A stretch of DNA of 64,000 bases from Ostreococcus mediterraneus (taxonomy: Eukaryota > Chlorophyta > Mamiellophyceae > Mamiellales > Bathycoccaceae), in NCBI GenBank assembly GCA_012295225.1, contig WMKK01000015.1:186001-250000 (forward strand). The letters are read 5' to 3'. Below are positions 56,201 to 64,000 of this stretch, one piece after another (the stretch's first letter is position 1; each line of letters starts with the position of its first letter). The position numbers were made by a program, and so were the translations under genes. The notes below the pieces were generated by a model. The model searched no databases. It had not been told where the DNA came from and worked only from the letters and a program-made list of their open reading frames with translations.

Positions 56201-58070
56201 TTCGAGTAAACATCGCTAGAGCCGCCAATACACTTACACCAATTTGTTCAACTTTATGTTTGTTCTTCTTAACCCGCGAGATCGTAGTGCTTCGAACATG
56301 ACGTAATAAGTCACAAACGATTGGTCCGATGCTGTCGATTCTCTGAGCCACGGCAGTTTGCACCGTCGTGTTGACAAAATTGAAATTACCTTCTTGTTGT
56401 GCTCGAAGGTTCTCTCTGTTTTGACCAATTGCTAAACAGGCCAAAAGTGAGCACACTTGAGCCTCGATGTCAAAATTTGGGAGACCGGCGCATTTGTTTC
56501 GCAGTTCAAACACATTAATCAGAAGCGGTACCAAAGAAGAAGTATTTGCCAACTCTTTTGAATCAATCGTGAACATGACGGAGAGCATCGTCAATGCGCT
56601 ACTCAACTTGGTCTCCAAAACCTCATCTGCTGTTTCCGCCTGAATAATTTGTTTTGTAATCTTCGACACTTCTAGCGCGAGTTTCAAGTGACGATTCAGT
56701 TTGAGAAGTGAATCGCGCGCGATGAGTTTCACCGAGTGACTCTTAAATTTCTTGAGCACTTCGATGATGGCGTTGGTGAAGTTCTCATCGTTCTCGCTCA
56801 ACTCAATCAACACCGGATTACTCGTTGAAAACCCGATACAATCGAATGCTAACCGCGCGAGCTTCTTTTGAAACTTTTCTGATGACTTAACATCGCGTCT
56901 GACTTTATGTTCAAATCGCTGCCGGACAGGAATCGTAATCTTGAGTTCAGGAAGCGCTTGCACGAGCTCCACCAAATCTCTGGACCAGTACTTACCAGAT
57001 TGTTCATACTTAATCGCCTCGGGAATGTTCGACGGGATATTCACGTACAATTTATCCGTCAATTCACGTATCAGCTGTTGAAAGTCACCCTTGTGCGGCG
57101 CGTACGCCTCCATACGCTGACGCGTAAAACGTTCCGCACACAAATCGCACGCCACGTTAACCGTTAAGTTCGCCCAGCAAACAAAGTATATATTCGACGG
57201 GAAAGTCTTCGCTTGAATATCACCACGGGTATACGTGTGCAATGGCTTAAGAAACCGAAGATACAGCGTTCGTGCGCAACATTCCATGCTCGTCTTGATA
57301 ATCTTAAACGCCTGAATCATCGCCTCGACGTGGAGAATCGTCCGCCCTTTACACGTGCTGCGAATTCCTCCAGTAGATTCTTCCACTTTTATTTCTTCCC
57401 GTAATGTGCTTATGTACGATTCTATTTGCTTTGGCGCGGTAACCATATCTTTATCTTGTACGGGAACGCGCGGTAATTTACGAAACGTAAGCAATCGCAC
57501 CATCGCCGTCGCCGCCGAGCGTTCATTCTTGGTCCAGTCGTCCTCAACGTCATCCTTGCCGATGGCATTCAGCGAATCAAACGCCTTCGCACACGCTTTG
57601 ATTAACTCAATCGCGTACGATGACACTTTACTCTTAATTGACGGCCACTGTGCGTCGTCATGCAGCGGTTTACCTTTCATAAACGCCGCTTCCATGATCT
57701 CCTCGTAAGACGCCTCGCTCGACAACAGCCCAGTCAACCAGTCGCACCCAGACAATAACATTCGCATATCTCGCATCGACGCCGACCACGCGGCGAAATC
57801 GTTCCTACACGCCTCAAGCGTCTCTACGTCATCCGCTAGACCAGACGTCGACGTCTCAAGCTGTCGACGGCGCGCGATGGCGCTCCACGCGTCTTCACCT
57901 GTCTCGCTCGTCTTCGCCTGCTTCTTGGTGTTCTTCACCGCCGCCGTCGTCGCCGTCGACGCCGCCGTCGTCGCCGCATCTCCTTCGTCATCTACCTCGT
58001 CATCCTTTCCGCCCGTGGCGTGCGCTAAACGACGCTTCTTCGATCCACGCGGCACCGCGGCTGTTGTCAT
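53286..58070 (-). CDS. Giant ARM-repeat protein with a C-terminal BTB domain
   Basis: 1594 residues in one exon. After a basic, Lys-rich start (a possible nuclear signal) and about 700 residues of helical sequence with weak ARM character, a clear ARM array spans roughly 900-1250 (AGKTVNQNKLVRQ, AADAITNLAHENNRIKNIIRERG, SAASALRTLAFKNGENKN, GALPSLIFMVRSAD). A BTB domain lies at about 1400-1530 (ELSDITFTCTEHDKK, FSAHRIAFAHASNEF, LEDVDGEVLQCMLDFIYTGT). ARM-BTB proteins such as plant ARIA/ABAP1 serve as CUL3 adaptors or transcription cofactors but are about 700 residues long; this is more than twice that. Base composition here is less GC-rich than neighbours. Confidence 0.88.
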   Translation of the reverse strand: MTTAAVPRGSKKRRLAHATGGKDDEVDDEGDAATTAASTATTAAVKNTKKQAKTSETGEDAWSAIARRRQLETSTSGLADDVETLEACRNDFAAWSASMRDMRMLLSGCDWLTGLLSSEASYEEIMEAAFMKGKPLHDDAQWPSIKSKVSSYAIELIKACAKAFDSLNAIGKDDVEDDWTKNERSAATAMVRLLTFRKLPRVPVQDKDMVTAPKQIESYISTLREEIKVEESTGGIRSTCKGRTILHVEAMIQAFKIIKTSMECCARTLYLRFLKPLHTYTRGDIQAKTFPSNIYFVCWANLTVNVACDLCAERFTRQRMEAYAPHKGDFQQLIRELTDKLYVNIPSNIPEAIKYEQSGKYWSRDLVELVQALPELKITIPVRQRFEHKVRRDVKSSEKFQKKLARLAFDCIGFSTSNPVLIELSENDENFTNAIIEVLKKFKSHSVKLIARDSLLKLNRHLKLALEVSKITKQIIQAETADEVLETKLSSALTMLSVMFTIDSKELANTSSLVPLLINVFELRNKCAGLPNFDIEAQVCSLLACLAIGQNRENLRAQQEGNFNFVNTTVQTAVAQRIDSIGPIVCDLLRHVRSTTISRVKKNKHKVEQIGVSVLAALAMFTRKNEELQRAFKDLGVIDLLLGILERKDVHCSRGASAAILAMGEHRQLLRSLYEPTALMDDAGERITDVSGWNIDALRRSLRAIAELIKDSPSSLMLVDQITELICEDWQLIIIADFIRDDITRHTKVAGISSRKCEEFTRKLLRREVIELDSLVDSLQGEPDMTVKERNNLDGNLDVDRLYEDCDVDVDVNAHYFPIVKSGCILVKYFKNRAPLDEITDILMEVDTSGRGASVGVIPPLLTLMQKCRRLHENNLIEEKQVPGIADIEKEACYVIGLLAGKTVNQNKLVRQEDALEHPPSSDVNVEKIDVVSELVPLLERCHPSQGSGPTASVARRAADAITNLAHENNRIKNIIRERGAIPPLVKLLDAKDAKLKRSAASALRTLAFKNGENKNQIVEHGALPSLIFMVRSADPLIHKEAVGVIGNLVHSSAHIKRRVLDQGALQPVIELLKSTCAESQREAALLLGQFAARLDPPGQSDPDYRTKIVQRGAVQSLIKMLHHRDPGLREMAAFALGRLAQLGDNQVGICHSGALQPLLCLLGSEIEDIADHIRSTNTVNKSEDDIENEAKRFVENLQHNAAFALYGLAENKDNIPKMIIENAYMRLRNCSLLVPTSEQCVTKTVKRIEEKIKDDVLHYLTYVIGNGKPLDRQRSTLALAFLCKPVDMPNVFLTHGGLDVIADMLLKDNPAEPLHYSGGSSKLVVNIAMEALRAIKRTMCTSNEDLHVVMPPRPSTPTAVENLPRNWYFKDPELSDITFTCTEHDKKDPSKPGTPNSFSAHRIAFAHASNEFLSIIDKAVQDPSKRMPNGVIHVELEDVDGEVLQCMLDFIYTGTVDELSPLNEQEFLQDKYLLILEHATRFGMVGFKYLFEKLFIEHADLACFSMDERIALYATAQSYDCKSLQEFILEHALDYFDRTDNIQELRTHISNIISAFGQGMVTYVKSVLQRADVVAEAGANAAHVSLDADQMID

Positions 58071-58434
58071 GTTTGGCGTCAGCGATGATGTTTAAACCAC
58101 CCGTCGAGCGCGCGAGCGTTTTAACGAACGACACGAACGGGCCAAGCGAGCACGCGGACGTTTACAATGAGTCCGCGAATCGATTGTCGAGCTGCGCCGT
58201 GCGGGTTGCGCGACGCACGCGCGTACGGCGTGGTGTGACGACGAGATGCTCGCGTGGGCTGAGACGCGTGAATTCCAAGCAAAGGTTTGGATTAAAAAAA
58301 GAGGTTGCTATGCGTGCGTGCGTGACGACAACGACGGCGATGAATAGCGCGATGAACCAAATCAATACGTTGGTAGTTGTCATGCGTGGTTCAAGACCAT
58401 GACTTGCGTCGCGCGTAAAGATTTGACTTACTAT
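58071..58434. other. Gap between the ARM-BTB start and the CPN10 stop
   Basis: 364 bases. Apart from the doubtful small frame at 58162-58383 I see no gene. The region must hold the ARM-BTB promoter and the CPN10 3' end. Confidence 0.5.
58162..58383 (-). CDS. Possible small membrane protein
   Basis: A 73-residue frame with one strong hydrophobic helix right at the start (TNVLIWFIALFIAVVVV) and an Arg-rich tail. The size and shape resemble tiny membrane subunits such as OST4, but no family motif is seen, and the tail looks like random GC-rich translation. It may be spurious. Confidence 0.25.
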   Translation of the reverse strand: MTTTNVLIWFIALFIAVVVVTHARIATSFFNPNLCLEFTRLSPREHLVVTPRRTRVRRATRTAQLDNRFADSL

Positions 58435-58981
58435 TTACTTTGGCACGACGCCGATGAGCTCCTCTTCGCGATACACAAACATCTCCTTATCGCCGACGTT
58501 AATCGCGGTACCACCGAATTCGGGTAACACCACCGTATCACCATCTTTCACATCTGTTTATACGTATACATAGTTCACACAGTCAGTACGCACTATCGCA
58601 GTACAAAGAGCCGAGCGCGCGAGCGTCGAAACGTTTTTGCCTTTGCGCGGAAGACGCCAATCACGCACCGAGCGGCACGAGCTCTCCCGTCATCGTCCGT
58701 CGTCCCGGTCCACACGCTACAACCATGCCCTCGTTCAACTATTCATCACACGCGCGACGCGACACACATCGTCAGTCACGCGCGACGCAACCCAAAACCA
58801 ACGCGACATCGAGACATCTTTCCTCACGCTTCGGGCGGCGCCCACCGATGCATTCGCGCACCTTCCCCGCGGTCATGGACTCTGGGAGCAGCACGCCACC
58901 GAGCGATTTCGTCGGTGGCGTGATTTTCTCCACGAGCACGCGGTCGAGCAGGGGTTTGATCAATCGTCTCGTCGCCGACAT
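58435..58981 (-). CDS. CPN10: Chaperonin CPN10 (HSP10), mitochondrial type, three exons
   Basis: Exons 58981-58862, 58738-58669 and 58553-58435 encode 102 residues, the usual CPN10 size. Introns of 123 and 115 bases have GTGCGC and GTGCGT donors, ACTGAC sites and TAG/CAG acceptors. Splicing gives RRLIKPLLDRVLVEKI, SLGGVLLPESMTAGK, then MVVACGPGRRT, and VKDGDTVVLPEFGG with a YREEELIGV end; the SLGGVLLP part is the mobile loop that contacts CPN60. It co-chaperones protein folding in the mitochondrial matrix. It is divergent from the 6-phosphogluconolactonase gene. Confidence 0.95.
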
Positions 58982-59032
58982 AAAGTGAGCTCGGTGCGCG
59001 TCGAAGAATGTCGACGATGGCGCGCCATAAAG

Positions 59033-59063
59033 TGAATGATGGCGCGTTGCGCGCCATCATTCA
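59033..59063. repeat. Perfect 14-base hairpin at the 6PGL start
   Basis: TGAATGATGGCGCG and its exact complement flank a TTG loop (59047-59049). The first candidate ATG codons (59036 and 59040) lie inside the left arm, so the hairpin would sit across the start codon in the mRNA or just upstream of the next ATG at 59111. Confidence 0.75.
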
Positions 59064-59986
59064 TCCGCGCATCGCGCATCACGCATCGCACATCGCGTGC
59101 GAGTGTGTTCATGGGGGTATCGCTGACGACGACGACGCGTGTGGCGGCGGCGACGACGACGACGACGCGTGTGGCGACGACGAGACGATTGAGGACGATG
59201 GTGGTGCGCCGCGCGGGCGGGGACGCAGACGGCGCGGTGGTGGCTCCAGGCACGCGAACGGTGGTTGACGACGCGAGTAAAACCATGGGGGCACTAGTGC
59301 GCGCGCGCAGCGCTGAAGCGATCGCGAGTCGAGGGGTGTTTTCTATCGCCCTCGCCGGTGGGTCTCTGGTCAAGGCGCTGGCGTCGGTGAAGGATTACGC
59401 CGACGTGGATTTTACAAAGTGGCGGGTGTTTTGGGTAGATGAACGATGTGTTCCGCACGATGATGATGAATCGAATTATGGTGGTGCGATGAAGGCGCTG
59501 TTTAATGACGTGAATGTGCCCAAGTCGCAATTGTATGCGATTGACGAGACGTTGTGCGAGACGAATGCGGGCGCGGCGGCTGGGTGCGCAAAGGCATATG
59601 AAGATGCTTTGAAGGCGCTGACGCCGGATGTGATTGGTGTGAATGATCAAGGATTGCCTGTGTTTGACTTGTTGTTACTTGGTTTTGGGCCAGATGGACA
59701 CATTTGCTCGTTGTTTCCTGATCACGAGCTGTTAAGCGTGACCGAGGGGTGGATTTTGCCGATAACCGACTCGCCCAAGCCGCCGCCCGAGCGCATTACT
59801 TTTTCATTACCCGTCGTTAATGCCGCGCGAGAGAAGGTATTCGTGGCTTCTGGTGAGGGTAAGGCTGAGATGACTGCGATTATTCTCGAACACGCCCCGC
59901 TCGATGGATCGATACCAGCAGCTTTGGTGACTGGCGACGTGACGTGGATCATCGACCAAGCTGGCGCGTCGCGGTTGAAAAAGTAA
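59036..59986 (+). CDS. 6-Phosphogluconolactonase, probably plastid
   Basis: Up to 316 residues. The enzyme hydrolyses 6-phosphogluconolactone in the oxidative pentose phosphate pathway. The 80-residue leader is Arg/Thr-rich, fitting a plastid transit peptide. Family motifs follow: FSIALAGGSLVKAL, WRVFWVDERCVPHDDDESNYG, FDLLLLGFGPDGHICSLFP and RITFSLPVVNAARE. Start is 59036 or 59111; the hairpin over the first suggests the second may be favoured. A TGTAA signal lies at 60012-60016. Confidence 0.92.
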   Translation: MMARCAPSFIRASRITHRTSRASVFMGVSLTTTTRVAAATTTTTRVATTRRLRTMVVRRAGGDADGAVVAPGTRTVVDDASKTMGALVRARSAEAIASRGVFSIALAGGSLVKALASVKDYADVDFTKWRVFWVDERCVPHDDDESNYGGAMKALFNDVNVPKSQLYAIDETLCETNAGAAAGCAKAYEDALKALTPDVIGVNDQGLPVFDLLLLGFGPDGHICSLFPDHELLSVTEGWILPITDSPKPPPERITFSLPVVNAAREKVFVASGEGKAEMTAIILEHAPLDGSIPAALVTGDVTWIIDQAGASRLKK

Positions 59987-60039
59987 AAGTACGAAGAAAG
60001 AAAGTGTTGTTTGTAATTATAACAGTCTGCGCACGCGTA

Positions 60040-61257
60040 TTATTTGACCCATGTGCCCTTGCACTCTCCCAGCTCGTCGTATTTTAACAGCTCGTTGTAG
60101 AAGCGTTGGCGTTCGCTGATGCGTTCTTCATATTCACTTTGGGAGCAAAACGAAAGCAATTTTTCGATATTTTCTTCACGAATGGTTCGTAACACATCCA
60201 ACACGTCGTAATGGTCGCCGTGCGGTAGAATTCCATAGTATTTCCAACCATTCGTGTCGGTTGGGGGACATTCTTCCTCTGTCGTTGCCGTCGCGGCCGA
60301 TTCCTCAGGAACTCTAGCGGCGTTTGGAAGGACAGCATCTCTGGCGGCTTGTTGCGCGCGCTTCGTGTAAATCAAACGAAACGGTGCATCGATATCAATC
60401 TCTGTCCAGAGATCATGAGCACGTAATAAATCAGCTTCAGCAGAGTCGTGACGTACGTCTTCGTCACTACGACTCCATTTGCCGAGCTCGATTCGAGCGC
60501 ATCCGCGACGGTACAAAGCTTTGGCGCGAATTTGATTTTGATCCGCCCCGGGATTTGTTTCCAGGACGTCGTCACAGTATGACTCACATTCTTTCCAATC
60601 TTTCTTCACGTACATGAGTTGGGCGAGATTATAGTATACCAATCGAGCAATCTTGAAACACTTTTCGTTGTTCGCCTTGCCTTGGGGATTGCATATGTAG
60701 CCGCCAGTCTCTGGTTCGCGCATGTTGAAAACGACGGCGGCGGCATAAAACTTCCTGTGAGCGCGCTCGAAATCCTTTGCTGCGTATAACTTTTTCCCCA
60801 AATCATTCATGGCTTTGCCAAATTGGCATTTTGCGTGCGCACACATCGCCACTGGCTCGCCCCAGCCCTCGTTAATGCTTAAAAGATCGCACTGCACCGA
60901 GAGCGCATCGGCGCCGTCGCGTCGTTCAGGCGTCACATCGAGATCACTTAGTGCTGATTTTCCTTGCAGTACGCATGCAATCTTGTCTCCTGCTTTCAAT
61001 CCTTGGATAGCCAATTCTAACCCATACGGTTGAGTGCCATCTTGCATGTAAAACGTGACATCTTCCCATTCGCCACCGCCAATCTTCTTTTTGCAAGTCA
61101 CGCGCGAATGCCACGTGACACAGTCTCCCACCTGAGCCGCCAAAGAGTCCGCCCGAATCACGGAACGCGTCACGCCCGCTTCGGCAAGCTTTGCGTCGTA
61201 ATTTTTCCAATGCGCAATGGCTCCTGGACCTAAGTGAAAATCATAACCTTCCAACAT
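60040..61257 (-). CDS. FKBP-like and TPR-domain protein
   Basis: 405 residues. The first 150 resemble an FKBP-type peptidyl-prolyl isomerase fold: GDCVTWHSRVTCKKK, YGLELAIQGLKAGDKIACVL. The aromatic active-site residues are not all evident, so it may be inactive. Three TPR units follow (AMNDLGKKLYAAKDFERAHRK, ARLVYYNLAQLMYVKKDWKE, KALYRRGCARIELGKW), a co-chaperone layout that binds HSP90 or HSP70 tails. The C-terminal 120 residues are of unknown type. It is convergent with 6PGL (53 bases). Confidence 0.7.
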   Translation of the reverse strand: MLEGYDFHLGPGAIAHWKNYDAKLAEAGVTRSVIRADSLAAQVGDCVTWHSRVTCKKKIGGGEWEDVTFYMQDGTQPYGLELAIQGLKAGDKIACVLQGKSALSDLDVTPERRDGADALSVQCDLLSINEGWGEPVAMCAHAKCQFGKAMNDLGKKLYAAKDFERAHRKFYAAAVVFNMREPETGGYICNPQGKANNEKCFKIARLVYYNLAQLMYVKKDWKECESYCDDVLETNPGADQNQIRAKALYRRGCARIELGKWSRSDEDVRHDSAEADLLRAHDLWTEIDIDAPFRLIYTKRAQQAARDAVLPNAARVPEESAATATTEEECPPTDTNGWKYYGILPHGDHYDVLDVLRTIREENIEKLLSFCSQSEYEERISERQRFYNELLKYDELGECKGTWVK

Positions 61258-61402
61258 TTGTGGCGACGAGTTGTGAGGTCTCGAGGCGAATCGAGGCGCG
61301 ACTGACGAGTCAAAAAATCAAAGACGAGACAGGTGACAAGGACAATTTTTTTAAACAGTCAAACTGCCATTACACAAACCAAATCGATCCGTTGCTAAGA
61401 GA

Positions 61403-61909
61403 TTAGTACTTGATACCTTCACGCACGATATCGTACGGGATCGGAGTCAAGAGCTCAGTCTTGACGTTAGTCAATTCAAAGCCTTCACGCGGAGCCCCAG
61501 TGACGGCGCGCTTGGTCACGATCTTCTTGCCAGCCAACTTCGCTTCGTGGTGCGCCTTGTCGTTCACCGCACGACGGGCGATGAAATCCTCACGGCATCG
61601 GGAGTGTTGCACGTGTTCGATGCGCACGTGAATGCGCTTACGAGCGATGCGACCACCGATGGTCTTGTTAATCTCCACACCCACCGCGCGCGGGGTCACG
61701 TTCCACACGATGCCAGTCTTCCCTTGGTACTGCAAGTACGGCATACCCTTTTGCTGAGACGAGTTCACCTTGATGTCAACGTAGTCGCCCACACGGAACG
61801 TACGCAAGTACGTCGTGGTGTTCAACGTACCATGCTCACGGTGACCGCGGGAGAACAAGTTGCGGGTGCCGTGGCGCAAACCACGGGATCGGGCGCGTTG
61901 GTTACCCAT
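61403..61909 (-). CDS. RPL21: 60S ribosomal protein eL21
   Basis: 168 residues. eL21 signatures are seen: RARSRGLRHGTRNLFSRG, TYLRTFRVGDYVDIKVN, GMPYLQYQGKTGIVWNVTPRAVG and RIHVRIEHVQHSRCREDF. The ATG is 2 bases after a TTTTACAG acceptor, showing an intron ends in the 5' UTR. A TGTAA signal lies on the minus strand at 61374-61370. It is a large-subunit protein at the central protuberance. Confidence 0.95.
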   Translation of the reverse strand: MGNQRARSRGLRHGTRNLFSRGHREHGTLNTTTYLRTFRVGDYVDIKVNSSQQKGMPYLQYQGKTGIVWNVTPRAVGVEINKTIGGRIARKRIHVRIEHVQHSRCREDFIARRAVNDKAHHEAKLAGKKIVTKRAVTGAPREGFELTNVKTELLTPIPYDIVREGIKY

Positions 61910-62590
61910 TTCTGTAAAATACGACAAGCACACGTCAACGTCAGTTTCGCGAACGACATCAAACACACACGAAAGCACTCGAGTGAGTGTTCACCGCCCG
62001 CGCACCACGCCAACCGTCCAGCGTCCGGCGCTCTCGACGACGAAAGTCGTCGCGCGCGCATCCACTAGGGCTTTCCCATCGTGCGCCCACGCCGCGCCCT
62101 TGGCTCGCGCACGACGCACGTACGACGTACACGAACCCTCGTTTGGCGCAAGAAACTATAGATACGTAACATATCCATCGTTTGCGTGCGTTATATCGAG
62201 TAGTACTCGTCGTCGTCGTCGTCGCCGTCGCACAACCTCCATCCGCCCTAGGGTCACCCGCCCACGATCGCGACACCGCCTCACCGCGCGTGCACGCGCG
62301 TGCGACTCGCACCCGCGCGCACGCACGCGTGATTCACGAGCGCGCACGTGTACACGCGTCTGATCGATGTTTTGTCGCGCGCGACACGTACCTTCTAACT
62401 AAGCTCGTCGCGTGACAAGAAAAGACGGATGGCGTGCGATGCGCGCGCGAGGTATTCGTGCGCGTGACATTATCGCATCCAAACGGACCACACGCGTGAT
62501 TTCGAGGACAGTCGTATTGTAGCGTTAGAATATCTATGTAGGTGTATTTACAACGCCCGCGGGCTACATGGTGGACTGTCGAACGCGGCT
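61910..62590. promoter_or_regulatory. eL21 upstream region with a candidate 480-base 5' UTR intron
   Basis: 681 bases, the longest gene-free stretch in the window. On the minus strand GTACGT at 62391 follows TTAGAAG, an ACTGAC site occurs near the 3' end, and TTTTACAG at 61913 ends just before the eL21 ATG. The presumed first exon begins in a CTTTTCTT tract, like a 5' TOP start. CCCTAGGGT at 62247-62255 is a telo-box-like element inside the intron. The part nearest 62590 is the 3' end of the glycosyltransferase gene. Confidence 0.6.
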
Positions 62591-64000
62591 TTACGCGACC
62601 ATCCACGTCGACATGATGCGCTTTGATCCGCCTGCATCTTGAACGACTGTAAACCTTGGTTCTGGATTCCAAGTCGCTGGTTTATCGTGCTTGTGCGAAG
62701 TGTGCGAAGTGTGATACACTTTGGCATTCGCGACGTGCACGGTGGCAGACGAGGAGAGCCATCGAGCTATGACATCGGAGTCACCAAAGTTGTGTCCATG
62801 CTGATTCTTAGCGAAGCCACCTATTTTCTGCCACAAGTCACGATGGGCCATTTGAAAATCTCCACAGTCCCCGATAATTGATACTTCCATGAGGCCAGCC
62901 GGACCAACGCGGAAATCCTGAACGCGAACCGATCTAAGCATTTTGACTCCCTCCTTTCCTTCAGTTCCTTTGCTTAGCGCTATACTTTGCGCTTTCACTT
63001 GAGGGATATTCACGCGTTCTAAAATTACGGCATTCTTGTCGTCAAACAGTGACGCTTGTTTGATGATTTCATCGAGCGTCAACCGCGATGGAACGATGAC
63101 TTCAGAATTTGTAGACACCACCACATCCGCTGCTGATTCACGAAGGCCAATATTACGGGCTAGTAATTCGTACATTTTGTCTTCACAAGCAGCCCCCAGC
63201 TCTCGAGCGCACATCTCGGGAGAAACCACGACAGACTTGATATTTCTAGCGCCTGAGATGTCGGCGGGTAAAAGCGCGAGAAATGGCGGAGTACCAACAG
63301 GGGTATTCATGTCAACGACGACGACTTCGTCAAATACCTCGATCATTCTTCTTAAGGCTAAAGTCGATCTTCCAACCAAATCTCCTCCGTAATTGTCATT
63401 CCGGGTCACGATGAAACCTCCAAGCTTAATCCTTGCCGCCGTTCCTCCGCCACCCTCGACGACTGTCGGCGCGCTTGATGCATTCAAAGCATTCGACGCG
63501 TCACCGTCGGTGCCCAAATGACGTTCGTCGACGATTGGTACTTTTTGTAATGTCCGAGTCTCCATGCGGGTCTGTCTGAACGACGGCCAAACATAACCGA
63601 CGCGCTCAAGGTCAGTGACCCAAGCTTTGGCGAGATGTAAATCGTCTCGACCCAAGAGGTTGCACTCGTCGACGAGTTTTGTGACGAGATCAATGTATGC
63701 GGATGATAAAGATGCGTGCTCCGCGCTCGACCATCCCGCTAGAGCTTGAAGCATGTCATCCACTTTGTTGTACAAATCGTCTTCATCGACAAAGTCCACC
63801 ATGTATGAATGCGGGTTACGATATTGCGTGACAAAGGACGACGCAAAAGCCAACTTATAGTCGGTATCCCACAGCAAGCGTTCGGTGATATAGCTACGCC
63901 AAATATCACTCACTCTACCAGTGACTGTCACCGGAAGAAGTAATCCAAAAAATGCTGGACGCGACACTAATACCGCCTGCGCGTTCCACGGCGTGTACAC
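62591..64000 (-). CDS. STELLO/DUF288-like glycosyltransferase, N terminus beyond the window
   Basis: 469 residues are present and the reading frame is open at the right edge. The first part reads FFGLLLPVTVTGRVSDIWRSY and FVTQYRNPHSYMVDF, the pattern of plant STELLO (DUF288) Golgi proteins that help cellulose synthase assembly. A second part (GGFIVTRNDNYGGDL, EVVVVDMNTP) is GT-A-like, and GDFQMAHRDLWQKIGGF with FGDSDVIARW is typical of the C-terminal half of family-2 type glycosyltransferases. A Golgi enzyme with two domains is likely. It lacks its membrane anchor here because it is cut. Confidence 0.55.
   Translation of the reverse strand: MYTPWNAQAVLVSRPAFFGLLLPVTVTGRVSDIWRSYITERLLWDTDYKLAFASSFVTQYRNPHSYMVDFVDEDDLYNKVDDMLQALAGWSSAEHASLSSAYIDLVTKLVDECNLLGRDDLHLAKAWVTDLERVGYVWPSFRQTRMETRTLQKVPIVDERHLGTDGDASNALNASSAPTVVEGGGGTAARIKLGGFIVTRNDNYGGDLVGRSTLALRRMIEVFDEVVVVDMNTPVGTPPFLALLPADISGARNIKSVVVSPEMCARELGAACEDKMYELLARNIGLRESAADVVVSTNSEVIVPSRLTLDEIIKQASLFDDKNAVILERVNIPQVKAQSIALSKGTEGKEGVKMLRSVRVQDFRVGPAGLMEVSIIGDCGDFQMAHRDLWQKIGGFAKNQHGHNFGDSDVIARWLSSSATVHVANAKVYHTSHTSHKHDKPATWNPEPRFTVVQDAGGSKRIMSTWMVA

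Noticed and set aside
1-64000. Mobile elements, viral remnants, CRISPR arrays or bacterial operons
   Set aside because: No reverse transcriptase, transposase, capsid-like frame, long terminal repeat or spaced repeat array was seen; all genes look eukaryotic housekeeping.

Overview
The window looks like nuclear chromosome from a very compact green alga of the Mamiellales, most like Ostreococcus. Protein genes cover nearly everything, with gaps of about 13 to 700 bases on alternating strands. Most genes are single-exon, and the few introns are short, with GT(A/G)CG(T/C) donors and an ACTGAC-like branch site. Many products carry plastid targeting sequences (PsbP-domain protein, IspE, UMP kinase, RbcX, DUF4336 protein). 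Three isolated N bases (45996, 47027, 47081) mark it as draft sequence. The species assignment is an inference from style and protein content. I saw no transposon, virus-like element, CRISPR array, rRNA or tRNA.

Layout. 1-7.6 kb: tail of a membrane protein, an MTHFR-like enzyme, a nucleoplasmin-like acidic protein, ALG1 mannosyltransferase and a two-exon Ca2+-ATPase. 7.7-14.5 kb: SKI3, KISH and SEL1L/HRD3, all on minus. 14.7-22.7 kb: a protein with six GATA-like zinc knuckles, a pfkB kinase, a Patched-like transporter, an RCC1-repeat protein and a PsbP-domain protein. 22.8-32.8 kb: IspE, DUF4336, an arabinokinase/galactokinase-like enzyme, a class IV-like histone deacetylase, DUF1826, RbcX, a PADR1/HhH fusion and DUF455. 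32.9-44.6 kb: a small spliced unknown, SART1, an ARM protein, DnaJ, an alpha/beta hydrolase, a multipass membrane protein, COX6A, a plastid carrier, UMP kinase and ribosomal stalk protein P1. 45.1-53.1 kb: Peter Pan/SSF1, a proline-rich surface protein, EXO1-like nuclease, a small membrane protein, ribosomal eS21 and organellar bS16. 53.3-64 kb: a giant ARM-BTB protein, mitochondrial-type CPN10, 6-phosphogluconolactonase, an FKBP/TPR-like protein, ribosomal eL21 and a STELLO-like glycosyltransferase cut by the right edge.

How the genes work together. They are housekeeping genes, not an operon or island. Recurring themes are cytosolic ribosome production (P1, eS21, eL21, SSF1), ER glycosylation and quality control (ALG1, SEL1L), and plastid metabolism and assembly. 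Nine genes have coding introns that can be joined exactly by eye. Two ribosomal protein genes also have good 5' UTR intron candidates, which explain their unusually long upstream gaps. The most unusual items are a PADR1 zinc domain fused to a polymerase-beta-like HhH domain, a stop-to-start tandem repeat between two genes, a 42-base perfect palindrome, a perfect E2F-type palindrome, and two long motifs each shared by separate promoters.
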